Both the position numbers and the translations under genes were made by a program. A stretch of 64,000 nucleotides of DNA from Rhodococcoides fascians A25f (GTDB lineage Bacteria > Actinomycetota > Actinomycetes > Mycobacteriales > Mycobacteriaceae): assembly GCF_000760935.2 (NCBI RefSeq), contig NZ_CP049744.1:1-64000 (forward strand), in the 5' to 3' direction. Positions 25,450-34,034 of this stretch are shown piece by piece; the stretch's first letter is position 1; the number at the start of each line of letters is the position of its first letter. The notes under the pieces were generated by a model. It worked only from the letters and a program-made list of their open reading frames with translations. It was not told where the DNA came from and ran no database searches.

Positions 25450-25959
25450 GTGGGCGAACCCGCTGAAGTGGAGCTGAGTCTCGACGACATTCGACGCGTG
25501 ACGGCCTTCGCAGCGGCCTGTGCCCGACGCGCATTGCCGATCTACGAGCTGGCCCGCCCCAACGATTCGCGTCCAGGCTTGGCAATCGACGGTGCTGAGG
25601 CGTTTTTCGAGTCCGGCGAGCGAACTGGAGCGCTACGCAAGCTCGCCTGGGACGCGCACAAGGCCGCACGCGAGGTGCCGGCATCTGCGGCCACGGACGC
25701 CGCACTGTCCGCAATGCACGCCGCCGGTGCCGCATTTCTCCATCCGTTGTACAGCCCCCATCAGGTCAAGCACATTCTCGGTTCTGCCGTGCATCTGATA
25801 CTGACGGACTCCAATGCTGTTGCAGAACAGATCGAATGGATCCATGAACGCGCCGACGCGACCGTGCGTTCGGTCTTGCGCCGCTTTCCAACACCGGCCA
25901 CCGGGCGCACGAGTTTCGGCACACTTCTCACTCAACTCGATGCCGAATTGCGACGCTGA
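25450..25959 (+). CDS. Imm5-like putative immunity protein
   Basis: A 169-residue alpha-helical protein. Blocks LSLDDIRRVTAFAAACARRA, GERTGALRKLAWDAHKAA and HPLYSPHQVKHILGSAVHL match the Imm5-like family, predicted to neutralise polymorphic toxins. No toxin gene is visible nearby, so the name reflects family only. The GTG start lies one base after the preceding stop, so translational coupling with the membrane protein upstream is likely. Confidence 0.72.
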   Translation: MGEPAEVELSLDDIRRVTAFAAACARRALPIYELARPNDSRPGLAIDGAEAFFESGERTGALRKLAWDAHKAAREVPASAATDAALSAMHAAGAAFLHPLYSPHQVKHILGSAVHLILTDSNAVAEQIEWIHERADATVRSVLRRFPTPATGRTSFGTLLTQLDAELRR

Positions 25960-25998
25960 CGCGTTGTCGGGATCGAACGGCAGTGACAGCATGTAGGC

Positions 25999-26334
25999 AT
26001 GAACGATCGTCAACGTCGTTGGACCCGGTACCTGCTCGGCATCTGGCTGGCCTTGCTCGTATTTTCAGCGATCGCCGATATCGTGTCCGAACCGTCGATG
26101 TGGAACTGGTCGAAGCTGGTAGTGCTGGCGGTAGCCGCCCCGTGGCTCTGGTACCGGCACGGACGGTCCTGGCTCGCGCCCAACAAGATTGCTTCCGAGG
26201 CCGTCCCAGCCGAGGATGTCGACGCGGTGGTCGCAGAATCCGGCAGAACCGTCGAAGCCATTCGTTCGCTGCGTGAAATGCATCCCGGTCTCGGTTTGCT
26301 CGATGCCAAAAGGCTTGTTCAACCAGAAAATTGA
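25999..26334 (+). CDS. Membrane protein with a ribosomal L7/L12-like C-terminal segment
   Basis: A 111-residue protein with two hydrophobic helices (about 12-30 and 37-52), then a soluble tail. The tail AESGRTVEAIRSLREMHPG followed by LGLLDAKRLV resembles the C-terminal fold of ribosomal protein L7/L12 (gKKIEVIKxVRE...GLGLKEAKxLV). This module occurs in a few membrane proteins without known role. The annotation rests on motif resemblance only. Confidence 0.62.
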   Translation: MNDRQRRWTRYLLGIWLALLVFSAIADIVSEPSMWNWSKLVVLAVAAPWLWYRHGRSWLAPNKIASEAVPAEDVDAVVAESGRTVEAIRSLREMHPGLGLLDAKRLVQPEN

Positions 26335-26351
26335 CACCTCGAGGAGTCGAT

Positions 26352-26831
26352 ATGTCCGGCACACGTGACGTCAGAGATTCCGACGGGCTCTTCGAGGCCG
26401 CGAACCTGTTGGTCGATTTCAATCGCGAGTACGACGACCCGGCACCCGAGCCCCAATGGCTTGCAGCCCATTTGAACAGACTGGTCACATCCGGTGACAC
26501 CAGCGTGCTGACCTTCGGGACCCCCGCCATCGGCGTTGCCGTTCTACGATTTCGGATCGGTACGATGAGCGCAGACCCGGAGGCCTACCTCGCCGAGTTC
26601 TACATCCAGCCTGCTCTGCGCGGGAAGGGCTACGGCACAACCTTTCTCGACGACGTCATCGAGCACGCACGCGGCAGGGGCGCCACCTACATGGACCTCA
26701 ACACCTCGGAAGACGACGAGGCAGCGCGCCATGTCTACGAGAAGCGCGGCTTCGACTGCCACGAAGGACACGGCGAGGGACCGAAGGCTCTCTATTACGA
26801 ACTCGAGCTCGAACCGGGCGAGGTAGCCTGA
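26352..26831 (+). CDS. GNAT family N-acetyltransferase
   Basis: A 159-residue GNAT. The acetyl-CoA binding part reads LAEFYIQPALRGKGYGTTFL, followed by a YMDLNTSEDDEAARHVYEKR stretch. GAGGAG lies before the ATG at 26352, which is preferred over a TTG at 26331. The acceptor is unknown. Confidence 0.88.
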   Translation: MSGTRDVRDSDGLFEAANLLVDFNREYDDPAPEPQWLAAHLNRLVTSGDTSVLTFGTPAIGVAVLRFRIGTMSADPEAYLAEFYIQPALRGKGYGTTFLDDVIEHARGRGATYMDLNTSEDDEAARHVYEKRGFDCHEGHGEGPKALYYELELEPGEVA

Positions 26832-26835
26832 CCGC

Positions 26836-27591
26836 ATGGTTAGCCGAGATAACAGCTCGACGTCATTCGGGGCCGTTGCCGACGTGTACGAATCGGCTCG
26901 CCCCGAGTACCCGTCGGACGCGGTTGCGTGGCTGCTGGAGCCTGCATTCGCGTCGGGTCGAACGCCACTGGTCGCCGACGTCGGTGCCGGCACGGGCAAG
27001 CTCACGCGCAGCATCGTTGCCGCTGGTTGCGACGCAATTGCCGTCGACCCTGATCCCGCCATGCTCGATGCCCTGCGCATCGCAGTACCGCGTGTCCCGA
27101 CCCTGGTCGGTACTGCCGAGTCCCTCCCAATAGACGACGAGAGTCTCGATGGAGTGCTGCTCGGACAGGCCTGGCACTGGGTCGATCCGGTGGCAGCGTC
27201 ACGCGAGATCGGACGGGTCCTCTGTCCTGGCGGTGTGCTGGGTCTGATCTGGAACATTCGCGACGAGTCACAGGCCTGGGTTCGACGCCTCAACTCGGTG
27301 GTCTCGCGCGGCGGAGCGATGGCAATGTTCGACGACGGTCCGCCGCCGATAGCGGAGCCCTTCGATGATCTCGAAGAGCGCCGATGGGCGTGGTCTCGCA
27401 CGGTGAACCGATCGCTGTTGACCGACCTGGTTCGATCACGCAGTTTCTACATCACCGCGACGGCCGACGAGCGAAGCAGCATAGATCAAAATCTCGCCGC
27501 CCTGTTCGACGAGCTGGGGCTGCATGGGTCTACAACGATCGAGTTGCCCTACGTGACGAGGGCGTTTCGCGCCATGCGCCCGATCGGGTGA
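26836..27591 (+). CDS. Class I SAM-dependent methyltransferase
   Basis: A 251-residue protein. Residues 8-20 (FGAVADVYESARPEYP) are typical of the UbiE/Methyltransf_11 group, motif I is DVGAGTGKLT, and the acidic loop and VLLGQAWHWVDP follow. It would transfer a methyl group to an unknown small molecule. TAGCCT six bases before the ATG suggests a leaderless transcript although the gene starts only four bases after the GNAT stop. Confidence 0.9.
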   Translation: MVSRDNSSTSFGAVADVYESARPEYPSDAVAWLLEPAFASGRTPLVADVGAGTGKLTRSIVAAGCDAIAVDPDPAMLDALRIAVPRVPTLVGTAESLPIDDESLDGVLLGQAWHWVDPVAASREIGRVLCPGGVLGLIWNIRDESQAWVRRLNSVVSRGGAMAMFDDGPPPIAEPFDDLEERRWAWSRTVNRSLLTDLVRSRSFYITATADERSSIDQNLAALFDELGLHGSTTIELPYVTRAFRAMRPIG

Positions 27592-27635
27592 CTCCTACCG
27601 CAACCCCGCGAGTCGCCACTGCCGAGCAAAACGAA

Positions 27636-27641
27636 TATGAT
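27636..27641 (+). promoter_or_regulatory. Probable -10 of the pacL-ctpC operon
   Basis: TATGAT in a low-GC patch 42 bases before the pacL ATG. GAGGAG precedes the ATG. A -35 and a metal-regulator box are not evident. Confidence 0.4.
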
Positions 27642-27683
27642 TCCCAATAAGTGGGTATCGGTTCGAGTTCGAGGAGCTACAAC

Positions 27684-27968
27684 ATGGCGTTTCCGATCAT
27701 CGTCGCGAAGGCAGTATCGACGGTCGTGACAGGCGCAGTCGGCGTCGCCGCCTACAACGGTGCCAAGAAGCTGTACGAGAAGGCTCCCGTTCGCAAGGCG
27801 GCGGTATCGGCAACCGAACTCGGTCTCCGCGCTGCCCGCAAAGCCGAAATCCACGCCGAATCCGCACGGTTGGCAGTGTCGGACGTCGTTGCGGAGGCGC
27901 GCGACCGACTCGGTGAAGAGGTGCCACCACCCTCGGCCAGCGAAGTCGGCCACGGCCACTCGCACTGA
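27684..27968 (+). CDS. PacL-type (DUF1490) P-ATPase-associated chaperone
   Basis: A 94-residue protein of the DUF1490 family. Residues 2-20 form a membrane helix, then an Ala/Lys/Glu-rich helical region, then the C-terminal tail GHGHSH, which resembles the metal-binding His tail of mycobacterial PacL proteins. PacL proteins sit beside CtpC, CtpG and CtpV-type pumps and hold them in membrane platforms. The ctpC gene follows after 19 bases, as with Rv3269-Rv3270. Confidence 0.85.
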   Translation: MAFPIIVAKAVSTVVTGAVGVAAYNGAKKLYEKAPVRKAAVSATELGLRAARKAEIHAESARLAVSDVVAEARDRLGEEVPPPSASEVGHGHSH

Positions 27969-27987
27969 TCACGGCAGTCGGTCGACT

Positions 27988-30168
27988 ATGACGATGCTCG
28001 TCGAACCCGCACTCGATGCGGCTCCCGACCGCGCGGATGGCATCGAGATCCTCTCCGATGCCGCCGGCCGTATGCGGCTTCGCGTCGACTGGCTCCGCTC
28101 GAGCCCGGGCCGTGCCGTTGCGGTCGAGGACCACGTGGACAAAATTCGCGGGGTGCGGGCCGTCCACGTGTACCCGCGAACGGCATCGGTTGTCGTCTGG
28201 TACTCCCGCACACGAACCGACAGGGCCGAACTCTTCGACGCGGTGAATGCGGGGCGCTCGACGAATTGGGCCCTGGTACCGGTCCGTAGTCCGCGCTCGG
28301 CTGACGTCACCAGCGGCGACGTGCTGCGGATGACCATCGGCGGCGCGGCACTGGTTCTTCTCGGCTTTCGCCGCTACGCGTTCCGTCGGCCGCCCATCCT
28401 CGGTCCCACCAGTCGTCTCGTTGCCACCGGCGCAACGATCTTCACCGGCTACCCGTTTCTCAAAGGAGCGGTGCGTTCCCTGGCGGGCAACAGGACGGCA
28501 GGAACCGACGCTCTCGTCAGCGCCGCAACCGTGGCCAGCCTCGTGCTGCGCGAGAACGTCGTCGCTCTCACGGTGCTGTGGCTCCTGAACATCGGCGAGT
28601 ACCTGCAGGAATTGACCCTCAAGCGAACTCGACGCGCGATCTCCGATCTGTTGACCGGCACACAGGACACGGCCTGGATCAGACTGCCCGACGGCTCCGA
28701 GATCTCCGTCGACGTCGATCGACTCGAAATCGGCGACGAGGTCGTCGTGCACGATCACGTGGGCGTTCCCGTCGACGGCACCGTGGTCGACGGAGACGCG
28801 GTGGTGGATCAGTCCGCAATCACCGGCGAGACCTTGCCGGTATCGATCGTCGCCGGTGACCGCATCCATGCTGGATCCGTTGTTGTCAGGGGCCGCATCG
28901 TCATCCGTGCGTCCGCAGTGGGCCGTGACACCACGATCGGACGAATCATTTCCCGCGTCGAGGAGGCACAGGAAGACCGCGCCCCGATTCAGACTGTGGG
29001 AGAGAACTTCTCGCGGCGCTTCGTGCCAGCATCGTTCATCCTGTCGGCCCTCACCCTCGTGGTCACCCGAGATGTTCGACGGGCGATGACGATGCTGCTC
29101 GTCGCATGCCCGTGCGCGGTGGGCCTGTCCACTCCAACGGCCATCAGTGCCGCCATCGGAAACGGTGCTCGCCGAGGGATTCTCATCAAGGGTGGATCGC
29201 ACCTCGAACAGGCCGGCAGGGTCGACGCCTTCGTGTTCGACAAGACGGGCACCCTCACCGTGGGCCGCCCCGTCGTCACCAATGTGGTTTCTTTCCAGGA
29301 CGACTGGGAGCCGGAGCAGGTACTCGCGTACGCGGCCAGTTCCGAGATCCACTCGCGGCATCCACTGGCCGAGGCCGTCATTCGTAGTACCGAAGAACGC
29401 CATATCGTCATTCCTCCGCACGAGGAATGCGAGGTGCTCGTCGGGCTCGGCATGCGCACCGTCGCAGACGGGCGGACCTTGCTGCTGGGTAGTCCCTCAC
29501 TACTGCGTGGGGAGAATGTCGCAGTCTCCGAGCATGCGGCCGACTGGGTTTCGCGCTTGCAGCGTGAGGCCGAGACTCCGCTACTGCTGGCAGTGGACGG
29601 CGTACTGGTGGGGTTGATCAGCCTGCGCGACGAGGTTCGGTCGAATGCACTGGAGGTACTGGATGCGCTCCGCGCCGACGGAGTCGAACGGATCGTCATG
29701 CTCACCGGCGACCACCCCGAGACCGCAGCGGCAGTCGCTGCAGAACTCGGTATCGCCGAGTGGCGCGCCGAGGTGATGCCGGACGACAAGCTCGAAGCGG
29801 TCCGCGCACTGCAAGAACAGGGATACGTCGTCGCCATGGTCGGTGACGGCACAAACGACGCTCCCGCCCTCGCAGTGGCCGACATCGGGATCGCAATGGG
29901 GTTGGCCGGCACCGATGTTGCCGTCGAAACAGCCGATGTGGCCTTGGCCAGCGACGACCTCACACGGTTGCTCGACGTTCGCGACCTCGGCCGACACTCG
30001 GTGTCCGTCATTCGGCAGAACTACGGAATGTCGATCGCAGTGAATGCACTGGGCCTCGTGGTCAGCGCCGGCGGTGCACTGTCTCCGGTGCTCGCCGCGA
30101 TCTTGCACAACGCATCCTCGGTCGCGGTGGTGGGCAACAGTTCGCGATTGATCCGGTATCGACTCTGA
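27988..30168 (+). CDS. ctpC: Heavy-metal P1B-type ATPase (CtpC-like)
   Basis: A 726-residue pump. A degenerate heavy-metal-like domain without CxxC occupies about residues 10-85, then six to eight membrane helices. The CPC ion motif is at 374-376, the phosphorylated Asp at 418 (DKTGTLT), then TGD and GDGTNDAPAL, with HNASSVAVVGNSSRL near the end. Mycobacterial CtpC relatives export Mn2+ or Zn2+. It follows pacL directly. It converges on the ketosynthase gene with no gap. Confidence 0.92.
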   Translation: MTMLVEPALDAAPDRADGIEILSDAAGRMRLRVDWLRSSPGRAVAVEDHVDKIRGVRAVHVYPRTASVVVWYSRTRTDRAELFDAVNAGRSTNWALVPVRSPRSADVTSGDVLRMTIGGAALVLLGFRRYAFRRPPILGPTSRLVATGATIFTGYPFLKGAVRSLAGNRTAGTDALVSAATVASLVLRENVVALTVLWLLNIGEYLQELTLKRTRRAISDLLTGTQDTAWIRLPDGSEISVDVDRLEIGDEVVVHDHVGVPVDGTVVDGDAVVDQSAITGETLPVSIVAGDRIHAGSVVVRGRIVIRASAVGRDTTIGRIISRVEEAQEDRAPIQTVGENFSRRFVPASFILSALTLVVTRDVRRAMTMLLVACPCAVGLSTPTAISAAIGNGARRGILIKGGSHLEQAGRVDAFVFDKTGTLTVGRPVVTNVVSFQDDWEPEQVLAYAASSEIHSRHPLAEAVIRSTEERHIVIPPHEECEVLVGLGMRTVADGRTLLLGSPSLLRGENVAVSEHAADWVSRLQREAETPLLLAVDGVLVGLISLRDEVRSNALEVLDALRADGVERIVMLTGDHPETAAAVAAELGIAEWRAEVMPDDKLEAVRALQEQGYVVAMVGDGTNDAPALAVADIGIAMGLAGTDVAVETADVALASDDLTRLLDVRDLGRHSVSVIRQNYGMSIAVNALGLVVSAGGALSPVLAAILHNASSVAVVGNSSRLIRYRL

Positions 30169-31410
30169 TCAGTAACGCCCGAACGCCAGGGCAACGTTGT
30201 GCCCGCCGAATCCGATCGACGTGCTGAGCGCGTAGTCGATCTTCTGGCGGCGCCTCGAACGAACGACATCGAGATCGATTGCAGGGTCCTGATTGTCGAG
30301 GTTCAGCGTAGGCGGCACCACCGAATCACGGATCGACAGCATCGTGAGAATTGCCTCCAGTGCGCCGACCGCACCGATGGAATGACCGAGCGCGGACTTG
30401 GGCGCGTATACGGAGGCATGGCCCACGACAGCGGCGATAGCCTTGGCCTCTGACAGATCGCCTATCGGAGTCGCCGTCGCATGCGCGTTGACGTGGTCGA
30501 CATCCTGCGTGCTCAAACCCGCTGCGTCGATGGCCTTTTCCATTGCCTTGCGAATTCCCCGACCCTCCGGATCCGGTGCCACGATATGGAACCCGTCCGA
30601 GGTAGTTCCGGCACCGAGGAGGCGGCCGTGAACACGCGCGCCGCGAGCTAGTGCATGCTGCTCCGACTCGACGATCAACAGCGCTCCGGCCTCCCCGAAC
30701 ACGAATCCGTCGCGATCACGATCGAACGGCCTCGACGCGCGAGTCGGTTCGTCGTTGCGCGTGCTCATGGCACGCATCATCGAAAAGCTCGCTATCGGTA
30801 CGGCATCGATATGCCCCTCGACGCCGCCCGCGACGACGACATCTGCTTCGCCGGTTGCAATCAACCGCCACGCATGAGCCAGGGCTTCCGAACCCGAAGA
30901 GCACGCCGATACCGGTGTGAACACCCCCGCACGGGCTCCGACCTCGAGTCCGATGTGAGCTGCGGGCCCATTCGGCATCACCATCGGCACCGACATCGGC
31001 GACACCTTTCGATATCCACCTGCTCGCATCGCATCAACGGCCCCGATCAACGCGTCACCGCCGCCCAACCCGGTGCCCACTGCCACTGCGAGTCGATCCG
31101 AGTCCATGCCGTGCAGACCGGACAAACCCCACAGACGGCGCCCGAGCACAACCGCCAGCTGTTCGACGAAAGACAGTCTGCGCTGCTCCACACGGGTCAG
31201 ATGATCGGCCAGTGCCATCTGCAACACCCCGCCGATGCGAACCGGAAGGTTGTATTCCGACACGAACGCACTCTCGAGGGGTCCGATCCCGCTGCGGCCG
31301 TCGAGCAGTCGCTCCCAGGTGGTGTCGGCGTCGTCCGCCAGTGCCGTCGTTGCAACGTACCCGGTGACGACGGCGCTGCGGGAAGTTTGTGTAGCGATCG
31401 GTTCACTCAT
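30169..31410 (-). CDS. Beta-ketoacyl-ACP synthase (KasA/KasB-type)
   Basis: A 413-residue condensing enzyme. The active-site Cys is in [11 protein letters not shown], the two His residues are in [12 protein letters not shown] and [12 protein letters not shown]. It extends acyl-ACP by two carbons in fatty-acid or mycolic-acid synthesis. I choose ATG 31410 rather than 31419, because the -10 TACTCA (31419-31424) of a TTGACT-N17 promoter overlaps the upstream ATG. It stands alone, away from a FAS-II operon, and is divergent from a TetR gene. Confidence 0.9.
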   Translation of the reverse strand: MSEPIATQTSRSAVVTGYVATTALADDADTTWERLLDGRSGIGPLESAFVSEYNLPVRIGGVLQMALADHLTRVEQRRLSFVEQLAVVLGRRLWGLSGLHGMDSDRLAVAVGTGLGGGDALIGAVDAMRAGGYRKVSPMSVPMVMPNGPAAHIGLEVGARAGVFTPVSACSSGSEALAHAWRLIATGEADVVVAGGVEGHIDAVPIASFSMMRAMSTRNDEPTRASRPFDRDRDGFVFGEAGALLIVESEQHALARGARVHGRLLGAGTTSDGFHIVAPDPEGRGIRKAMEKAIDAAGLSTQDVDHVNAHATATPIGDLSEAKAIAAVVGHASVYAPKSALGHSIGAVGALEAILTMLSIRDSVVPPTLNLDNQDPAIDLDVVRSRRRQKIDYALSTSIGFGGHNVALAFGRY

Positions 31411-31418
31411 AGCGTTCA

Positions 31419-31447
31419 TGAGTACATGTAGCGACCGGTACAGTCAA
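31419..31447 (-). promoter_or_regulatory. Ketosynthase promoter
   Basis: On the minus strand TTGACT (31447-31442), a 17-base spacer and TACTCA (31424-31419). Transcription would begin about two bases before ATG 31410. It overlaps the divergent tetR -10. Confidence 0.55.
31427..31442. promoter_or_regulatory. Imperfect TetR operator
   Basis: The segment has the symmetric form TGTAnCGnnCGnTACA and lies in the ketosynthase promoter spacer, over the divergent tetR -10 (TACAGT, 31439-31444). It is a good candidate for simultaneous repression of both genes. Confidence 0.45.
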
Positions 31448-31450
31448 GTG

Positions 31451-32017
31451 ATGGCCCGCCCTCTCGATCACGACAAGCGAGTCGAACTGCTCGGCCGTGT
31501 GGTCGAGTACATCGGCACCCATGGACTCGACGACTTGACGCTTCGCCCGCTCGCAGCCGAACTCGGTACCAGTTCCCGAATGCTCATCTACTACTTCGAT
31601 TCTCGTGAGAACTTGATCGTGCAGGCGCTGACAAGTCAACGGCCGGCATTCGATGAGATGTTCGGCGACGTCCGCGATTCGATGCAGCTCGAGCAACGAT
31701 TGCACCAACTGTGGACGTCGATGACCGACGGTACCGATGCGGTCAGCTCGCGAATCCTGATGCAGGTCATCGGAATTGCGTCCATCAAATCCGGTGTTCT
31801 CGCGGACTTCGCACGTGCCAGCGTGCGTGCACTCACGGACGCCTTGGCTGCCGCGATGGCCCGTTGTGGGATGGACTCCACAACGGCGATCATCCAGGCA
31901 ACAACCGTCGGTGCGGGATTCCGAGGGCTACTTCTCGATCGCTTCACCACGGGGGATTCCGAACGCACCGATGCGGCCGCCGCCATGCTCTTTCGCGGGC
32001 ACGCCAGACTGGTGTGA
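31451..32017 (+). CDS. TetR family regulator
   Basis: A 188-residue TetR protein. The HTH covers LDDLTLRPLAAELGTSSRML and IYYFDSRENLI. The C-terminal ligand domain is alpha-helical. TACAGT six bases before the ATG fixes the start and suggests a leaderless message. The start is only 40 bases from that of the divergent ketosynthase, which is its probable target; an acyl-CoA ligand is plausible but inferred. Confidence 0.9.
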   Translation: MARPLDHDKRVELLGRVVEYIGTHGLDDLTLRPLAAELGTSSRMLIYYFDSRENLIVQALTSQRPAFDEMFGDVRDSMQLEQRLHQLWTSMTDGTDAVSSRILMQVIGIASIKSGVLADFARASVRALTDALAAAMARCGMDSTTAIIQATTVGAGFRGLLLDRFTTGDSERTDAAAAMLFRGHARLV

Positions 32018-32036
32018 GCCCGTGGCCGATTTCGGC

Positions 32037-32067
32037 TTGCGTTGGAGTGCACTCGAAGACGTAGCGT
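32037..32067 (+). promoter_or_regulatory. MerR-type promoter with 19-bp spacer and dyad
   Basis: TTGCGT (32037-32042), 19 bases, TAGCGT (32062-32067). Within the spacer region the near-perfect dyad TTGGAGTG-CACTCGAA spans 32042-32057. Overlong spacers with a central dyad are the hallmark of promoters twisted by MerR proteins. The ATG of the merR gene follows the -10 by seven bases. Confidence 0.68.
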
Positions 32068-32074
32068 CTGGCCC

Positions 32075-32560
32075 ATGACCGCAGCACCGCATTCACCGGC
32101 CACCACAGACACCGAGCCCGTGAGTATCGGGATTGCCGAGATGGCCGAGTCCTCGGGGCTGACGCAGGACACGTTGCGTTGGTACGAGCGGGAGGGCCTG
32201 ATACCCGAGATCCCACGCACGCCGATGGGTAGGCGCGCGTTCAGTCCGCGACTGGTCGCACTCGTGCAACTTCTGGTTCGTCTTCGATCGACCGGGATGC
32301 CCACGGCCGATATGCGTCGATTCGTGATTCTGGTGAATCTGGGTGCGTCCACACATCAGGAACGGATCGACATTCTGAGCGCGCACCGGCTACGCGTCGA
32401 CGAGAAGCAACGTCGTCTCGCCGAAGCACGGTCTGCGCTGGAAACGAAAATCTCGCACTACGAGGACCTGATCGCACAGGGTCTCGACTGCGATGGTCTC
32501 GCGGTCGTCCACCCATCATCCAACGAGCACAGGAGCATTCATGTCGATTTCCACTCGTAA
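32075..32560 (+). CDS. MerR family regulator
   Basis: A 161-residue MerR protein. The HTH is in IAEMAESSGLTQDTLRWYER with EGLIPEIPRTPMGRR, followed by a long coiled-coil dimerisation helix. There are no conserved metal-binding Cys residues at the C-terminus, so a redox or organic ligand is more likely. It activates its own operon from the promoter at 32037-32067, and the aldo/keto reductase start lies inside its 3' end. Confidence 0.9.
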   Translation: MTAAPHSPATTDTEPVSIGIAEMAESSGLTQDTLRWYEREGLIPEIPRTPMGRRAFSPRLVALVQLLVRLRSTGMPTADMRRFVILVNLGASTHQERIDILSAHRLRVDEKQRRLAEARSALETKISHYEDLIAQGLDCDGLAVVHPSSNEHRSIHVDFHS

Positions 32561-33533
32561 CGTCCCGGCACTCGGACGCAATGTCGGTGCCATCGGCCTC
32601 GGCTGCATGGGTATCAGCTGGGCCTACACCGGTGCGGATACCTCCTCGGACACTGCCGGTGCACCGATCCTGGCGCACGCACTGGCATCGGGGATCGACT
32701 TCTTCGACACCAGCGACGCCTACGCTGCCGGACACAACGAGAGGGTAGTCGGCCGCGCTCTGGCCGGGACGGATGCCGTCATCGCCACGAAAGCCGGGTT
32801 GGTCGGCAACGTCGACGGCGGAGCGCCTGTTCTGACCCGGAACGGTACGCCGAAGCACCTCGCGCAGGCCTGCGACTCGAGCCTGCGGAACCTCGGTGTG
32901 GACACCATCGATCTGTACTACCTCCACCGCGTCGACGACCAGGTGCCGATCGAAGACTCCTGGGGAGCCCTGTCCCAATTGGTGGCGACGGGAAAGGTGC
33001 GCGCCCTGGGGCTCAGCGAGGTCACCGTAGAGCAGGCACAGGTGGCCCACAGCATTCATCCGGTCGCTGCAGTGCAGTCCGAACTATCCCTGTGGACTCG
33101 AAACGCATTGGGGCAGGGCACTACACACGACGGTGAACCTGTGGGAAACATGGTGGAGTGGACGGGTGAGAACGACGCGGTGTTTGTGCCGTTCTCACCT
33201 CTGGGTCGAGGATTCCTCACCGGTTCGCTCGACACCTCCACACTTCCCTCGACGGACATGCGGTTGGCACTTCCCCGATTCTCCGGAGCTGCGGCCGAAC
33301 AGAACCGATCGATCGTCGAGGTGGTGTCCGCAGTTGCATCGAGGCACGAGTCCACTCCTGCCGCTGTGGCATTGGCGTGGGTACTTGCCCAGGGCTCCCA
33401 TGTGATTCCCATTCCCGGCACCACGAACATCGAGCATTTCGACGCCGACCTCGCGGCACTGGAGCTTCAGCTAACCGCCGAGGATCTCACCGCGCTCGAC
33501 GATGCACCCGCTGCGGTCGGAACTCGATACTGA
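32541..33533 (+). CDS. Aldo/keto reductase
   Basis: A 330-residue TIM-barrel reductase. It has GLGCMGISWAY, the catalytic set with FFDTSDAY (Asp, Tyr), the Lys in IATKAG and the His in YYLHRVD, and IPIPGTTNIEH at the NADPH-binding end. AGGAG lies before the ATG at 32541, which overlaps the merR gene by 20 bases. Regulator and enzyme are thus translationally linked. The substrate is probably a reactive aldehyde or ketone. Confidence 0.93.
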   Translation: MSISTRNVPALGRNVGAIGLGCMGISWAYTGADTSSDTAGAPILAHALASGIDFFDTSDAYAAGHNERVVGRALAGTDAVIATKAGLVGNVDGGAPVLTRNGTPKHLAQACDSSLRNLGVDTIDLYYLHRVDDQVPIEDSWGALSQLVATGKVRALGLSEVTVEQAQVAHSIHPVAAVQSELSLWTRNALGQGTTHDGEPVGNMVEWTGENDAVFVPFSPLGRGFLTGSLDTSTLPSTDMRLALPRFSGAAAEQNRSIVEVVSAVASRHESTPAAVALAWVLAQGSHVIPIPGTTNIEHFDADLAALELQLTAEDLTALDDAPAAVGTRY

Positions 33534-33534
33534 C

Positions 33535-34017
33535 GTGCCACGAACGGCATTGTTGGAGATCGACTTTCAGCCCTGGATCATCGAGCTCGGACACGATCCT
33601 GACGCAGTGGCTCGCGCCGAATCGGTCCGTACGGCCCAGCGCGCTACGGGTGCACTGGTGGTGTGCACTCGCTATCTGAGCCGGGATGCAGCCGATCCGA
33701 TGCGCTCCGACGCGGACGGTGACGGTGCCCGCTTCCACCCGTCGATGACGCCTCGGCCAGGAGACCTCATCGCAACGAAGTTCGACCGCGACATCTGGTC
33801 CAACCCCGATCTGAATGCCCAGCTGAGACTCGTCGGGGTGGAGCACGTGGTGATCACCGGGTACCTCACGGATTTCGGGGTCCGGATTGCCGCGGAACGT
33901 GCATGCTCACTGGGCTATCGCGTGACGGTGCTTTCGGGTGCGTGCGCGGGGTCGACCGAGGACGAGCATCGGCGTGCGCTTCAAGCCATGGCGGCAGCCG
34001 GTACGACTGTCGAGTAG
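33535..34017 (+). CDS. Isochorismatase-family cysteine hydrolase
   Basis: A 160-residue protein. The catalytic Asp is in LLEIDFQPW, the Lys in IATKFDRD, and a cis-peptide region precedes VVITGYLTDFGVRIAAERA. The nucleophile position normally held by Cys (VC..TA) reads GYLTDFGV, so the Cys is absent and hydrolytic activity is uncertain. GTG 33535 lies one base after the aldo/keto reductase stop region; an ATG at 33502 is the other option. Confidence 0.78.
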   Translation: MPRTALLEIDFQPWIIELGHDPDAVARAESVRTAQRATGALVVCTRYLSRDAADPMRSDADGDGARFHPSMTPRPGDLIATKFDRDIWSNPDLNAQLRLVGVEHVVITGYLTDFGVRIAAERACSLGYRVTVLSGACAGSTEDEHRRALQAMAAAGTTVE

Positions 34018-34034
34018 ATCCCGGGCGAAGCCCG

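Noticed and set aside
27697..29421. Long open frame antisense to ctpC and pacL
   Set aside because: It mirrors the codon periodicity of a clear P-type ATPase on the plus strand and has the Arg/His/Gly-rich, low-complexity composition of a shadow frame.
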